A stretch of DNA of 64,000 bases from Struthidea cinerea (taxonomy: Eukaryota > Chordata > Aves > Passeriformes > Corcoracidae): the NCBI GenBank assembly GCA_013397865.1, contig VZTI01005029.1, positions 131,743-195,742 on the forward strand, read 5' to 3'. Of the stretch, positions 46,878 to 61,041 are shown piece by piece. Made by a program: the position numbers and the translations under genes. The notes below the pieces were generated by a model. That model saw only the letters and a list, made by a program, of their open reading frames with translations, ran no database searches and was not told the DNA's origin. Every line of letters begins with the position of its first letter. The first letter of the stretch is position 1.

Positions 46878-49800
46878 AGGCAACAATGAAATTGTGAGCA
46901 TTGTTGCTGTACTGTCAATATTCACTATTACTTTTTTTTTTCTTGCCTCTATCAAGTTATCTAATAAAATTAAGATTATGTACAAGGGTTTGCTTTATTT
47001 GCTTTATTATTTGCATTCACAAAACATTTAAATTACTTTCAACATTTGTTTTTCTGTTAATTCCTTGGCTTTCTAATACTTGCTTTAAGGATTAGTTTAA
47101 TATTCCTGTAATTTTTTATATTTTTAGTTACCACTAACCCTACCACGTCACTTAAATTTTTTCTTATCAATGAGGGTATAACAGGTTGACATGTAAAAAT
47201 AAAAGTTTTATGTAATATTTAGTTTTATGTAATATTTAGACAAATATTTAGTCATATTTGTCTGGTTTTCAGTGATCTTGGTGGCATCAGAAAAGCAGGA
47301 AAACAATGGTAGCAATTTGGCTGGATACTATCTATCATAAGAAATTCAATAAAATGCTAACCACATTGACCATTAAGTCTAACATACAGACAGAACACAG
47401 TCAAACACAGAAAAAAAATTATCCATCAAAAGAGCCATTGTGATGTCATCCTCACACAGAAAAGACATAAATACTTTCACTATCCAGCTTTTTAGATTTT
47501 AAAATTTGTGACTGCTATATTTTAAGCTCATCCATTTTCTCCTCCAGCATAGATAGATCATCAATAACTTTGACTATTTTGTATCATTTTCTCTGCATTA
47601 TTTTGGTAAAAAATGGTACTAATAAGATATTTTATTTCCATATTACTTGCATGAAGCTGTGCTGTGAAAATTAATTTAATCTAAACGTATTAAAATTGTG
47701 ACTTGAAATACTCAAAGAATGAAATGCAACTTTAGTTTTCCCCCTAAATTACTCTTAGTGCCTTAGTATCCATTTGTTATTTACTTTCAAGACATAATAA
47801 TGAGGCAGCAATCACTATGATTCCTTGTTTAATTTCACTTGCAGATTCTTTGTAGTTTGACACAGAAAGAGAAACATGTTTCTTTTTCTTGAAGTCATCA
47901 ATAGATTTCAATAGCTAGGTTATAGTATGCATTAGTCAGTAATGTGGTAATCCATTAAGTTATTATCATTATTTTAAAATGAGTTTTAGACAAATACTAA
48001 AACAGTTTAAAAAGCTAAAAAAAGTCAAAAGGTTTTATCAGGCTGTTTTACTTCTTGGAGTTAATTTCTAATTGCTAGACTTCGTGAAAAAAGTGCGTAT
48101 AAGTAGCCATTTCTGATGTAATATTTTTATTTTATTCACTTATTTGTTTGATGTTGTCCACTTAGAAGATGCCCTCTGCTATAAACTCTTTATAGTATAT
48201 AAACTTTTAAAAAGTGCTAAATGTGCACAGGCTGAGCATCCTGACATCCCCCTTATACATTATGAGAGCTCTGGGCAAAGAAATATAGAAGGTGCTAATA
48301 AATCAGAAAACAAACATTGAGAAGGTCACAAAAGAACATTTTACAATTGTGATTGCTAGAATATATGAGACATTTAAATTTGAATTCTACATTCATATGA
48401 CAATGCCTGTAATGAGAACAGAAAATTCTATAAGCCTAATCTACTCTCCTGACAATTTAAATATTAGTTACCCAGTTGTTATCTCGTACTTCTTCTCCAG
48501 TTTCATAAATAGGGAAGGTCATAAAGATAGTGAAAATGCATTACAGAATTTAAACTCTTGACATTTTCCTAAACTGGAGGACTAAGAGAACATGTGAATA
48601 ACATGATACGGCTTTTTTTGAAGGAAAGAGTTTGGAGTAATAGTTAACCCATCTATTATTTTTGTGAAGTTTTTACTTCTCTGTTCATTTCAGATCATGT
48701 TACCAAAACATGTAGTTCATTTAGCATTTTACAATTAATATATAAAAAACCCCATAACTTTTCTGTGGTGGTCCTCTTTATATGCTGAGGCCAGAAATCT
48801 AATGAAGGACACATCTTGCTTATACAGGCTTTAAAGTGTTTTAAACCTAGAGGTTAAGTCGCAGCTTATAAATCTTCAATGAACTGGGATTAGATCCCAG
48901 TAGTAATACTCGGCCAATTGGTCCTCTCAACTAATATGTTGCTTTGCTTCTGAGACAATTTTGTTAATTGAGTTTCATATATTTGAATACCTATAAACTT
49001 GGAGGAATTTTTAAGTGATATCCATTAGCAACATCATGGATTAGTGCATTAACACAATGAAACTAAATAAAGCAATATAAATTACAGTCCCTACATATCA
49101 TACAAGTTCAGCAACAGTCATCTCTCCAGGGTCTGATCTTGTCCATCATCATTGTTCTTGGATTTCCATCTCAATAAGTGCAGTCTGTTTCTGAACAGGG
49201 TTGTTATATGTTTACAAATAATGAGATATTTATGCAGAGAGCAGCCATTGCTATCCAGCTGTTTGCAAGACAAGGTCTGACCTGCAGAAGTTGCTGTGCT
49301 CTGATCACTGTTATTGTGGAGATAGATAATTTTGAGATAAATATAAATGAACTATAGGGTTTTATATAGTCAAGCAGAATTTTTGTTTCTCTCTAAGCCA
49401 AGCTATTTATACCTCACTGAGAAGGTTAACACACTATCAAAATCTTTATAATGACATTTTAACTACAGGTGTGCTGTCTGAAACATTTACATGGCTCAGT
49501 TATCTTTTAGCGAAGTTCTCATCTAGTCTGAACTGGGATTGTTCTACATATTTTCTTGGATTTTTCTCTCATGTTTTACTGATTTTTTTTTTTTTTTTTT
49601 TTTTGGTGACTGTTTTAAAAGCATTTATCAATTCTATTTCAAAATTCATCAGGGTGAACGAACAGCACATTTGTAAGACGAGCTACTCTGCAGCAAAAGG
49701 ACAAATTTCCTCATTAATATTGTGATGGTATTAGTTGCCTGCATGTACTTCTTGTCAAAATCCAAATTTCTGAGGAAGCAGGAGACAGCACGGATCGCCG

Positions 49801-52800
49801 TAACTGTAATATTAGTACCAATTAATTAATTCCAAGAATACCTAAACCCAAGTCTCCAATACATTTGACATGTGAGGGTGTTTTTGTTATCTGTTATACT
49901 AGTTAGAGCTGGAACTACTTCTAAACAGAGTGTTTCATTCTCTTTGCACTTGGATTCCAGTCCCACAAAAATTTACACAAAAGAAAAAAAATTAGGTGCA
50001 TTAGTATACAGCTTCCCTTACACCATCTAGTTTTCAGTGTTAGAACTATAAAGTATAATTTCACTGTTTAAAAAACAATACAAAAAACCCCCCACTCTAA
50101 TAGGCTTTCACCATTTATTTAGCATTTACTACATTCAGTATTTTTTTCATATTCATTTCAGAGAGAGAAGTTTATTCTTTATATATACTAAAGTTTAGGG
50201 GTTTGGTTTTTGTGGGTTTTTTTTTTGTATTTTGAAAATACAGACTTTTGTAGACAAATGGCTTTACACTTTCAAGATGGTTGGTCTTATCTTCACTCAA
50301 TTCAAAACTTTGATTTTGTACATAAAATTCCCTTTGGGATAAGGCCAACCAAAGCAGTATCAGTGATGTGACGGAATTTTAATAGCACAATACAATTGCT
50401 TAGTGTAAATGTGTTCTAAGCTATTATTTGAGGACAGCTTAAAGTCTGTGCTTCATTGCCCACAGGGCATGGATAGAGTAAAATCCAATCAAACACCTGG
50501 GAAACTCTGTTCTTCAGAACATCTGAGTGATAGAGATTGGATTCACAGTAAACCCATCTTTGACATAAATATCCAGGTTGGATTCCAATTAGAGTGACTT
50601 TGCAATCCCATTTGCAAAATTTTTCCTTCGATTTCTTTTTTTTGTTCCTTTGCAAATGTAATTGTGGGTAGAAGAGTTTCATGTGACTGATGACTATCAA
50701 ATTGTCCCTTCTAACAATAATACAGCTTTGAAAAATTTTAAATGTTGGACCCTCATGTCAAGATGCCATAATGAATTGGAACGTTACGTTTATATGATTT
50801 TATTTCTTTTTTACTAAAAGGCTAAATTTTTTCCTGTCCCATCTGTAAACCACAGTTTCAAAACATTGCTTTTAAGACCTGAAAGGTAAAGCCAGAATAC
50901 TGATATATTTCTTAAAAAGTTCCCAAAATATTCATATTTCATTTTCTATAAAATATGCATCACTTACAGGCACACAGTAAGTGATTGGGGTCAAGAGTTT
51001 TATGGGTATTAATTTGGGCTGACATCAGGAGTATAACTAAGTAGCATTACTTGTGGTTAATATGGTGATTTAACATTCATTTCAATAAAATCCTCCATGC
51101 AATATATATGACACCCATAGGGAACCTAGAGAAGAGAACATAGATATTAGCATTGTAATTTTTTGATATGCCAGTGTAAGTTATTTGGTCACTCAGATAA
51201 GTTTTTTGAATTATCTGTCACTCATCTGTTTTTGTTTCATGCCATTATAAGACGTGTTGGTGGGTCTGCTAGGCAATTGCATGTTGAAAGTTTAGGCTGA
51301 TGTTTTCAAAATGCATTACCTTGTCAGGTAATAAGAGATTCATCAAATAGCATATTTATAATACTTTGTTACTACTTCTTTAATGGACAACAAGCAGAAC
51401 AAGAAATAATACAAAAGATTATATAAAAGTGACTTTTGCTTTTGTGATTTTTTTTTTTTATTCAATTATTGAAAGAAGAATGAAGTTGCAGAAATGTTCA
51501 ATGTATTTCTTTTTCCTCCAAAGTTCTCTCAAGCTCTTCTATTTTCTTATAGGATGGAACAGAGGATAATCAGCCTTCTTCTTAACTACAGATTTCATGT
51601 ACTGAAATACTAAAGAAGTGCAAAGTCTTAAGTATGTAATTACCCGTGAGAGATTCATGTGGGAGGATTTCCTAGTGAGCTATACCATCTAGCTGCCTGT
51701 CATTACAATATATACCTTGTTTCATATTTGATCATAAGCTCTCAGGGAGAAAACTTATTTTTAAAATATATGCATATGATACAAAGCAAAGCAATCTGTG
51801 GGCATGATGAAACACTGAATTTCATTAAATATTTCCACAGATAGTTAGCTTTTTAAAAATTAGATTTCCTACCATAATATAAAGTGACAGAGCTAAACAA
51901 AAAAGCAAACAAAGCTGTTCATTGAAATAGGTAAATTTTTCTATTGCATTAAAGAAAACACTTGTTTTGGAAGCAAAACTATTTGGAGTCTTTTTTATGC
52001 TACTTATATATATTTCATATGTTTAGGGTAAAGCATGGGTTTGTTTAAATGCTTTTCCATCAGAAAACTTATTAAGCTTCCCTATGGCCTACAAACAGAC
52101 TGATGTTTATAGTTTCAATAATCTCATCACTTTCAGAATGTATGAAGGATCAGAAAATCCCTTCCTTGTGGTATAGTTATAGGAAAAAAATACAGAGCAG
52201 AAAGGAACTGTATCATTTTTACAGATGTAAGAATGTATGTTTTGCAGTCCTTGTCAGTATGACTCTTTTTGCTTTTGCCTTTCTAGATACAGAGGTCTTT
52301 CTTTTTATTTCCCCATTTTTTTTCTTTCCTACAATCAGTTACTTTTCAGAGCACAAAAATGGTAAAAAAATAATGAAGTGGTACCTCAAAGTATGTCATT
52401 TTGATGTGCTGTGAGGAGGTCAGGTTGTTCATTAGCTTCATATTCAATACTATTCTTCCTTTTCTTTCAAAGTGTACCCATGATGCTCGTAGCAATCAGT
52501 GCTGGAATGAACTTCACTCTCCTGCTTCCATGTTGAGACAGGCTCTGCATAGAAAGATGTGTACTTTCCTTTTTATCTCTTGTGTAGATCTCCTACACTA
52601 TTTAAATTATTTGAAAGAATAATTGATGCTTATTATGCAATGTGATAATAGCATTAGTTGCAGTTTTAGGTGATGACTAAAAACAGTTTTGCCAAATAAA
52701 TATTGTTGCTTAAGAAGACGATATTGGGCAGAAAGCAAAAGCTATTTATAGTCACCTTGAACCTCATTTTCAAGTACATTTTTATATATTTTTTCAGTAC

Positions 52801-55800
52801 AAAATGCCTTTACAACTAAAAGGTTCATTATCTTCACTAAATTCTGTGTAGTACTATTCAAGTTGTTTATTTTTTTAATGAGATACATATTTGACCATTT
52901 TTCCATCAGCAGATATCATTGGTTAAATGAGTTGTTCTTACTGGATGTATGAGCTTGTTGTCGTCTCGTGCTTATGCAATTTTTCCCTCATGACTAAAAT
53001 CTTTTCCAGAGAAGACACTGTAAACTTGATATTCAGTAACTCTTGGTTCCTAACACCTTCCAGATTTCTCCAATCTGATGCAGCCCACAAAGAGCACCGA
53101 GTTTGGAGTTCTGGATAGACATAATGAAAGAGAGTTTCAAAGCGCTGCTGGGAAAAATACATCTCTTCACTGTGAAATTTCTAAAGGCAGATTTGTAGGA
53201 CAGCAGTAGTGCTGTTATAACCAGACTGAATCAGAAAGGAAGATTCTCTGAAGACATAATTTCATTTTCTGTATGAAATCTATGAAGTGTCTGCAGATTT
53301 GACTGAGTTTAAAGTGAGATATTTTGAACACTTGAAAATTGTTATCTAAAGTCCACTCCCATTAAGCTTAAACAGAAAAAAGTTTAGCATTTCTTGTAGG
53401 CAGTGAGCCAACAGATATGCTCAGTTCATCTGTGTCTAACAATCCTTGTTTAGCTATACTAATAGTGAGATGAAAAAGGAAAGACAGAACAAATTCTTCC
53501 TCCCCTTTACTACCTAACCATTGGAAGAAAGCCCTGACAATCATGGAAATTTTATTTAGTTGCAAGTTTGCTGCAGTATTATAAACATTACATAAATAAC
53601 CAAAATTTTTCCCTGTTTTATCACCTTAGAAAGACTCTGAGTGACCAAAGGTGTTCTTTCAAAATTTATTATGTCCTAAGTATTTGAGAGAAAAAGAAAA
53701 ATGCCAGTAGTGGTAATGTCAAATACCTGTCCTCAGAGTTATAAAGCAGTAAGATGTACTGTACTGAATTGGTTCTTTAAAGCATCTTTGTATTCCTGTG
53801 TATTAAGATCACCTTTACCAGAATCTGGTTGCTGGTTATAGTAATATGGAAGTGAGGAACAGCAGAACAGGAAAGCTGCATGTCCCTTGGGCTAGGAAAT
53901 TCATCTCACTGAATATGCATACTTACATCAGAGCTGCTTCTGCTAGGATATTTTTCTGAAAAATAAAGAAAGTAAAGTATTTTAAAAGCTTCGTTCATCC
54001 TACCCTGACATAGATGTCTAAAACAGGTCAGATTAATACCTGGTAGGTGTCTGTTGAGCATAAACACAAAGGAGAATCTGATGTAGGCTTCCCTATTTAG
54101 ACACTGAGGATATTCCTAAAAAAAAGAAACAAAGCAACAAAAAGGACCATGAAGCAGGTTAATTTGAGATAATGGTATATTTTAGTCTCATATTGCTAGC
54201 ATGAGTCCTGCTTTACTATATCCTAATTTGATCCCTCAACATACATTTTTTACCAGCAGGTATGATCTTGATATTTTGAGGGAGCTTTCCCCAGCAGTCT
54301 CAGCTTTGATTTTGTTTATGTTATGTTATGTCTGTTTTGATTCTATTTATAAATCAGTTTATGTTTGCTGGTTCTCCATTCCCCATTCATTGTTTCTCCT
54401 TTGTTAGTGAGTGAACTGCATCTCTACTAAATGTTAATAGCTGTGTATTTCTCTTTTCTTTCTTTCCCTCAGTGAGTACTGCAAACAAATGTAACACATT
54501 CTGCCAGTGGCATTGGGGAGGACAGGAGCTGAACAAGATCCTATGAAGTATTCTCTTTGGAACAGACTGGAGCTCTGAAATCAATATATTTTATGAAGCA
54601 ATAATACTGAAAAGAATTCCCTCCACAAATAAGCTCAGGCTTCTTTTAAGTCTGAAAAGATGGTGCTTTTTTTTTCCATATGAAATATTTCTGTATCAAA
54701 ACATTGTCTTGAGAACAGAACATGTGCAGGGTAACAAGGATCTATGAAGTACAGTGAGATTTTCACTGAAAAACAAAAGTTAATTTCAATTTCTTGAGGA
54801 AATAGAGTGAAAAGAACATCAGCCTTTTGTCACCATTGCAATTTCAGGAAAACAGTGTACAAGAAATTCACAAAAGGCTAATTAGCTAGAGTGGGAATGA
54901 TTTTGACACTTACCTAATATAAATCAGCAACACTATATGAATGTGTTCAATCCATATTTGATCTGGAAATCTTAAATAGTGATGGGCCACAGTTTTACTG
55001 ATTTTAAGTAATAAAATGGTCATGGTGTTCAAATTATGACATATCACTATAATATATGTATTAGTTTTGACAGTCATTTGTGACTTGAAGCTAAACAAAG
55101 GTATTTCCATCTGCATAAAAACAGGCAGCATTAGAAAGATCTTTTACTAGCTATGAATGGTCCAGACCCACAGAGAAAGCTTTTATTCACTGGAAAAAGG
55201 ACTGAAAGTAAACATAATGATCTGATATGAATTATTAAATTCTTTCTTTGAGTTCAAGCTTCGTGTGCTGCAGCAGAGTTTTCTAAGTAACAGATTTCAA
55301 CACACTGGACAATGGGGGATATGGAGATTTTTTGTTTGATTTTCTGTTGGGGGGAATTTTTATTTATCAGTTTGAAAATTCTTGTTTCATTCAAGATAGG
55401 TAATGGTACAACAGACAGGACAGGTTCTCTCCTTCCATGTACTCCTACCTCTCTTTATGAACCCCAAGCCTACAGGAAGGGCAAATAAGACTATAATTTA
55501 ATTTTAATTTCAAAATACACCTTAATAGAGATATAATAATGTGTGTGATAATTGTAAGAGGGAATTTTGAATAATAAATGTTAGTACTTTTAAAGAGCAC
55601 AAAAACTGAAATTATATTGTTCCAACATGAAAATGAGATTAATGCAAACAGACATGAATTCTGTAAATATCTCTAAAATGTTTCTGTGCTCCTAAGATTT
55701 CAGTAATTTGTTTCATTAGCAGCACAGCAAGGAGAAGCAGATGACTTTCAGTTTTGAGTCGTTTGCTACCTGTCACCCTTTCCTCATAGCAAGGGTAACA

Positions 55801-57048
55801 CTTATTCTCCCTTCTGCTCTCTGCTGTCACTAGAAATTCCCTCCACCAAAGAAAATACAACAAATGGTACAATTTGGCAAGAGTTATGTGCATTTGTCTG
55901 GCCAGGAAAAGAAGCTGACCTTTTGACACAGCCGGGAAAAAATATGCATAAATTGTGTTTTCTCTGGTTTCTTCCTCACTGAAGGCACAAATCTGAGACT
56001 CTTCAAGATGCCACAAATTTTCAATAAGGTTATAGGGACTCAATTGCCTTTGAAACATCATTACATCTTATAAATACAGTTTGATTTGCCTACAGTCTAT
56101 CACAAGGGGGATCCATAAACAAAATGGATAGATGCACAGTGGTGTTAAATCTGCCACTGTTTCTACACATTTTGCTAAGATTTCATTTTAATTTTAAAAT
56201 TAATGCATAAGCATCTATAAGTAAAATTTGTAAATAAACTGTCTTTTTAATTTAGGGAGGTATCATTAGTCTGTCGGGAAACAATTATTTATTATGCAGA
56301 TCAGTTCTGGCTGAAGTCAGACCATTTGACAATACTGCCAGTGATGCAACAGATTCCTTGGCAAAGCTTCTTAAACTAATGTCAGAAAGGTTTTCAGGCT
56401 TGTGTTGATTTTGGCCTTCTCCGCCACTGTACTCTTTTGGCATGAGAGACTTGCAGGACTGATCTCAGGTCCCCACGCTAGAGTTTGCCATTGCTGAAGC
56501 AGCACATTTGCACAACAACAATGAAATGCTGTTGCCATTCCCTTTCTTAGATTTGTTCCTCCTTTTTTTCACTTTTGCTTTTCTTCTTTTTCTTTCAAAC
56601 TGTGGAGCATTGGCATTGTTTATACAAATTGTTATTATACCTTCCCTGAAACATCTTACGTTTCATATTAATTCAGATATTGACCTTGGAGGTGATCCAT
56701 TTCCTATGTTCCAATTCTTTTCTTGATGAACCAACAGGACTGAATAGTTCATTCTCACAGGAGAAAAAGAGGTTAAAAAAAGTCCTCGCCTAACAATTGC
56801 TCTTCGACATGGAAAGAATGCCAAAAGACAAGAGATTACACTGGTACATCCCAAAGGATTACTCTAGAGAAAAGAATGTTATTAATGTAACAACAGAAGA
56901 GGTCACATTCATTCTAGCAGACCAAATACAGTGATTGAGACCAACTTGTTGTATTGGTTTTTAGCCGAAAAGTAGTACTGTTTACTTAAGAGAACAGGTT
57001 AGTGTTTGCATTCTCATTTAGATGAAAAGTCAAAACAAGGTCACTTGC
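46878..57048. other. Long unannotated AT-rich stretch
   Basis: About 10 kb without a CR1, LTR, RNA gene or exon that I can recognise. It contains a perfect 17-base tandem duplication (AGTTTTATGTAATATTT at 47204-47220 and 47221-47237), a short ACTGGGAT/ATCCCAGT hairpin near 48886, a T22 run near 49582 and a T/G-rich patch near 50200. The longest open frame in the window, 140 codons at 55639-56061 on the minus strand, is here and has no recognisable domain. Confidence 0.45.
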
Positions 57049-57428
57049 TTTGTTCAGCCTGGAGAAGAGAAGACTGAGGGGCGACCTCATTGCAGTTACA
57101 ACTTCCCCATGAGGGGAAGAGGAGGGGCAGACGCTGATCTCCTCTCTGGTGCCCAGTTACAGGACCCAAGGGAACAGCCTGAAGTTGTGTCAGGGAGGTT
57201 TAGGTTGGGCATTAGAAAAAGGTTCTTCACCCAGAGAGTGGTTGGGCCCTGGAACAGGCCCCCCAGGGAAGTGGTCACAGCACCAAGCCTGACAGAGTTC
57301 AAGAAGCATTTGGAAAATGCTCTTAGGAACATGGTGTGGTTTTTGGGGCTGTTCTGTTCAAGGCCAGGAGTTGGGCTTTGACGATCTTTGTGGATCCCTT
57401 TCAGCTCAGGATATTCTATGATTCTACG
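57049..57428 (+). mobile_element. CR1 LINE 3' end, different subfamily
   Basis: Sense-orientation CR1 starting at TTTGTTCAGCCTGGAGAAGA and running through GGGCGACCTCATTGCAG, GTTTAGGTTGGGCATTAG, GAAAAAGGTTCTTCACCCAG, GGAACAGGCCCCCCAGGGAA and TCAAGAAGCATTTGGA to the end ATTCTATGATTCTACG, two tandem copies of the CR1 terminal octamer. Low apparent decay and this 3' sequence place it in a subfamily different from the 46.1 kb copy. Open frames of 119 and 153 codons cross it, but they only reflect high GC and absence of stops in the repeat. Confidence 0.95.
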
Positions 57429-57462
57429 AAACATTTGATTTTCTGGGCAAGCAATCGCACAT

Positions 57463-57498
57463 GCACACACAACACCCACACCCACACCCACACCCGCA
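57463..57498. repeat. (ACACCC)n-type hexanucleotide repeat
   Basis: A short CA run passes into four to five ACACCC units, ending CCCGCACG. It starts about 35 bases after the CR1 3' end. CR1 copies sometimes seed or abut simple repeats, but here the gap makes a direct link uncertain. Confidence 0.85.
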
Positions 57499-59145
57499 CG
57501 TCTATTTATAAGAATGAATGTTAGAATATGAAAACTGTTGAAATCATACAGTTTCATTCCATCAAACTGAGTTTTTTATTTATCACTAGCATAATTCAAC
57601 ACAAAAGCGTGCTGAATGAATTATCTGGAACAACCTGAGCACTTGAAACCATCTTGCTACTGTTTTGAGAGAACCATATTCCTTACAGCACTGGTACCAA
57701 TGAACAATGACTACCAATACCCTCCAAAAAATAAAGTGCCTGGAGTAGCAGTCCTTAAATAAGAGAGAAATAAGTAAAATCCAAGTCCTTCATGTCAAGG
57801 ACTCATTCCTAGATCCAAGAGCATTATCTTGGCTAATATCTCTCATAACAAAGTTGCCTTAGGGCTAACAAAGAAACCAGGGAGAGAACTAGTGCTAATG
57901 CAGCATGGAAGGATTCATGAAAGGAAGAAGAAGAACAATCTCTTCGGGCTAAAAATAGTGGAAAAACATAACTAAATACAAGCTAGTGAATACTGAGAAA
58001 CCAGGGAACTGTGCTGACAAAAGTGTCCTTCTGTATCTACGAGAATTAAAGCATGGCTGGAGTCATCATGGGAACACAGGTTTGCACAGCCTACCATCTT
58101 GGCATTGTTAGGCTGGTTCTCTTTCCCCAGCATAACTTTGGGGAAACTCTAACAGTGTATGATTGGAATGGAATGTGATTTCTTTTTTCATTTTCTAAAT
58201 TTCTGTGATTGCAAAAGTATTTATCTTATGATAAAAACCATAAAAGAAGAATACATAAATACTGAAGTTAATTTTGGCTCTAATGAATTCAAATACTTAG
58301 TTAGGCAGCACTCAAAACTTTTTATTTTATTTTGACATTTTACTTAGTAGTTTTTCCTGACTATCACGTAATTTAATTTATTTTATGTCAATAAAATATA
58401 ATAATATTTCACCAATTTTACTTCAGACCAAATGAAAAGCCTGTATTTTTCATCCCTCACCCCCTCCTACCTCCTGCCTGTCTGTTCTTTTGTGAATAAA
58501 ACTGAACACAAAATATATTTGATAGAGTGGAATATCTGTATTAATCACATTGTACAATCCAGTTATAATTATGGCAATATTTACTATTATACCTCTAATT
58601 CTCATAATTACTCTTCAGAATGCATTGCACCAAATGTACAGAAGAAATATGGCATTTTTGTTTCATTATATGTGATTCAAGGTATGGGGTTTGTGATAAA
58701 ACTCAGACTAATAATTAAATAATACTGGGCTGAGCAACACTGCCTGAAAAAGTTTGTAAATGAGCAGTGCAGAGATTTATGGTTTCCACACACATTGCAG
58801 ATCACTGAAGTAAGATAGATGAATATCCAAAATGTCATAGTGTCAGCACTTGACATGTCAAGCCAGAAGAATATGTGAGTATGCAAACTGTAATGCACCT
58901 TAGGATCTAAATTATGGTTCATAAAACTGGGGAAAAAAATCTGAAAATACAATCACTTCCAACCTCTAAGCACTGTTAAATGAGATACACTCCATCTTAA
59001 TGCTAGGAAAATGTTCTGTCTTACCTCTTGATATATTTACAGGTTTGAATTGGGTAATCTGAGTAGTTCCAGTGAGCATGTAAGAAAAACTCCATGGATG
59101 TGATATAACTGATCATAGAAAAAATAGGAATAAATAATTTGTACC
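57499..59145. other. Unannotated AT-rich stretch
   Basis: Nothing recognisable on either strand. Confidence 0.45.
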
Positions 59146-59258
59146 TTAAAAAACCCCCAACCAACCAACCTACCAACCAAATTTCCCCTCCCCCCCCCAA
59201 AAAAAAACCAAAAAACCCAAACAGACAAAAGAAACCCCCAAGAAAACCCCAAAAGACA
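59146..59258. repeat. A/C-rich low-complexity tract, G4-prone on the minus strand
   Basis: Contains CCAACCAACC-type units, a run of nine C, A runs and further CCCC/CCC groups, with almost no G or T. The minus strand has at least five G runs of three or more within about 100 bases, enough for a G-quadruplex although some loops are long. The overlapping Pro/Lys/Asn-rich and Gly/Phe/Trp-rich open frames are artefacts. Confidence 0.88.
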
Positions 59259-59721
59259 TTCACTTGTAACTTCCAGGTGAGCTGTAAAGAAACAATTCTT
59301 CCCCTCCTGTTTTCTTCCCTTGTTCTGAAAGATTTAAGTGATCACACATCTTCATAATTTCTTCTGGTTTTACTCATTTAGCACTTTCCTTGTCTTTGCG
59401 CACATGAAAGGCTTTTTTCTGTTCCAACAACTTACAAAATAGGAACTTAGCATGTGGAAAGGTGCATGCAAGAGTGGAAGCTACTTCATATCCCTGCCCC
59501 AGTTCCAAACAGTATTGAAGATGTAGATGGATTCTCAATATAGGCATAATGAACTTTTATCACATAACCTAATAGTAAAATATTTTCCACTAACAGATGT
59601 GGACTGCATTAATGCCTGCATCTGCTTTCACCAGCGTCTTTCACTTGTTTCAAAGCTGTTTGGCTTATCATTTCAGCTTTTCCAGACAGCTGCAGTAGTG
59701 GGGACTTGATTTTGGCATGAG
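59259..59721. other. Unannotated stretch
   Basis: No recognisable feature. Confidence 0.45.
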
Positions 59722-60375
59722 AACCTCATGAAGTTCAACAATCCTAACCTGTGTTAGGGCAGTCCCAGACATGAGTACAGACTGGGAGAAGAAGTCATTG
59801 AGAGAACTCCTAAGGAGAAGGACTTGGGGATTCTGGTGGATGAAAAGCTGGACATGACCCAGCAATGTGCACTTGCAGCCCAGAAAACCAACTGTGCCCT
59901 GGGCTGCATCCAAAGCAGCGAGGCCAGCAGGGCAAGGGAGGGGATTCTGCCCCTCTGCTCCACTCTTGTGAGATCACACCTGGAATACTGTGTCCAGCTC
60001 TGGGGTCACCAATAAAAGAAGTGGGACCTATTAGAGCCAGTCTAGAGAAAGGCCGCAAAGATGATCAGAGGGCTCAAGCACCTCTCCTATGAAAACAGGC
60101 TGAGAGTTGGGGGTGTTCAGCCTGGAGAAGGGAATGTTCCAGAGGCACCTCATTTCAATCTTTCAGTACTAAAAGGAAGTTTGCAAAGAAGAGGGTTAGT
60201 GACTCTACACACAGGCAGAAAGCAACAGGACAAGGGTGAACAATTTTAAACTAAAAGTGGGGAGATTTAGATTAGATGTTAAGGAGAAATTCTTCACTGT
60301 GAGGGTGGTAAGACATTGGAACAGATTTCCCAGAGAAGTTGCGGATGCCCCATTCCTGGAGTGTCCAATTAAAAG
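59722..60375 (+). mobile_element. CR1 LINE, ORF2 end and part of 3' UTR
   Basis: Sense-orientation CR1. It starts with AACCTCATGAAGTTCAACAA (the stretch encoding the conserved NLMKFNN motif), then ACAGACTGGGAGAAGAAGTC, AAGGACTTGGGGATTCTGGT, CTGGACATGACCCAGCAATG, GGGCTGCATCCAAAGCAGC, ATGATCAGAGGGCTCAAGCA, TTCAGCCTGGAGAAGG and GATTAGATGTTAAGGAGAAA. Recognition stops near ATGCCCCATTCCTGGAG (about 60365), so the 3' terminus is missing, unlike the copies at 46.1 and 57.0 kb. All frames are broken or truncated. Confidence 0.95.
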
Positions 60376-61036
60376 TTTAGAACAAGATTTCAAAAATGTG
60401 CAGTTAAAAGAGAGGGTAAAGAGTAGTCATAAATCCTAAAATATTGATCATCTTCATCATTTGATAACCTTTTGCAGTACATGAAATGAAAGAATCAAAG
60501 ATTTCTGTGGACAGAAAATAAAGAGTATTTTGCAATGTAGAACTGGCTAGGTGACTTTGGTATCTGTAGTTCCTAACTCTAATTATCTTATCTATACAAT
60601 ATAATATTCTAATGTGACTGTTACCAGTGAAATATTATTAAGGTTATTAAAATAGCCAAAGCAAGAAAACTTATGTGCAGCAACTTTATGAGATAAAATT
60701 ATTTATTAATAATAGTATTTAATTTTATTACAATTCTGCAAGGAAAAAGAGATAAACTCAAATTTATGCAATCTGGAAAAAATCTAATTAAGTTTCTGTT
60801 CCAAGTATATAATTTAAACAAGCAGGACAGGCACTTGAAGATCAAAAAATGTTCTTTCCAAGACACATCAAAAACCTGCCTAAAGCTATTTAAACACACT
60901 GGACAAATTCCATTATTTGGCAAATAATCTGCCATGAGGCTGTCCAATAGAAATCTCAGCTTTGTTAGGACATCATCCTATTTGAAAATTGCATACCAAT
61001 AAGTCTTATATATTTCCTTGGTACTGTTTGAAGGTC
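60376..61036. other. Unannotated AT-rich stretch
   Basis: No recognisable feature. Confidence 0.45.
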
Positions 61037-61041
61037 TAAAC

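Noticed and set aside
48880..48905. ACTGGGATTAGATCCCAGT, resembling a conserved mitochondrial 12S rRNA string
   Set aside because: The resemblance covers only about a dozen bases and the flanks do not match rRNA, so it is a short chance palindrome and not a mitochondrial insertion.
55639..56061. 140-codon open frame on the minus strand, the window's second longest
   Set aside because: No recognisable domain, ordinary AT-rich composition, no neighbouring exons, and a length possible by chance in 64 kb read in six frames.
57096..57557. 153-codon open frame on the minus strand
   Set aside because: It runs antisense through the CR1 3' end and across the ACACCC repeat (Val-Gly run), so it is a repeat shadow.
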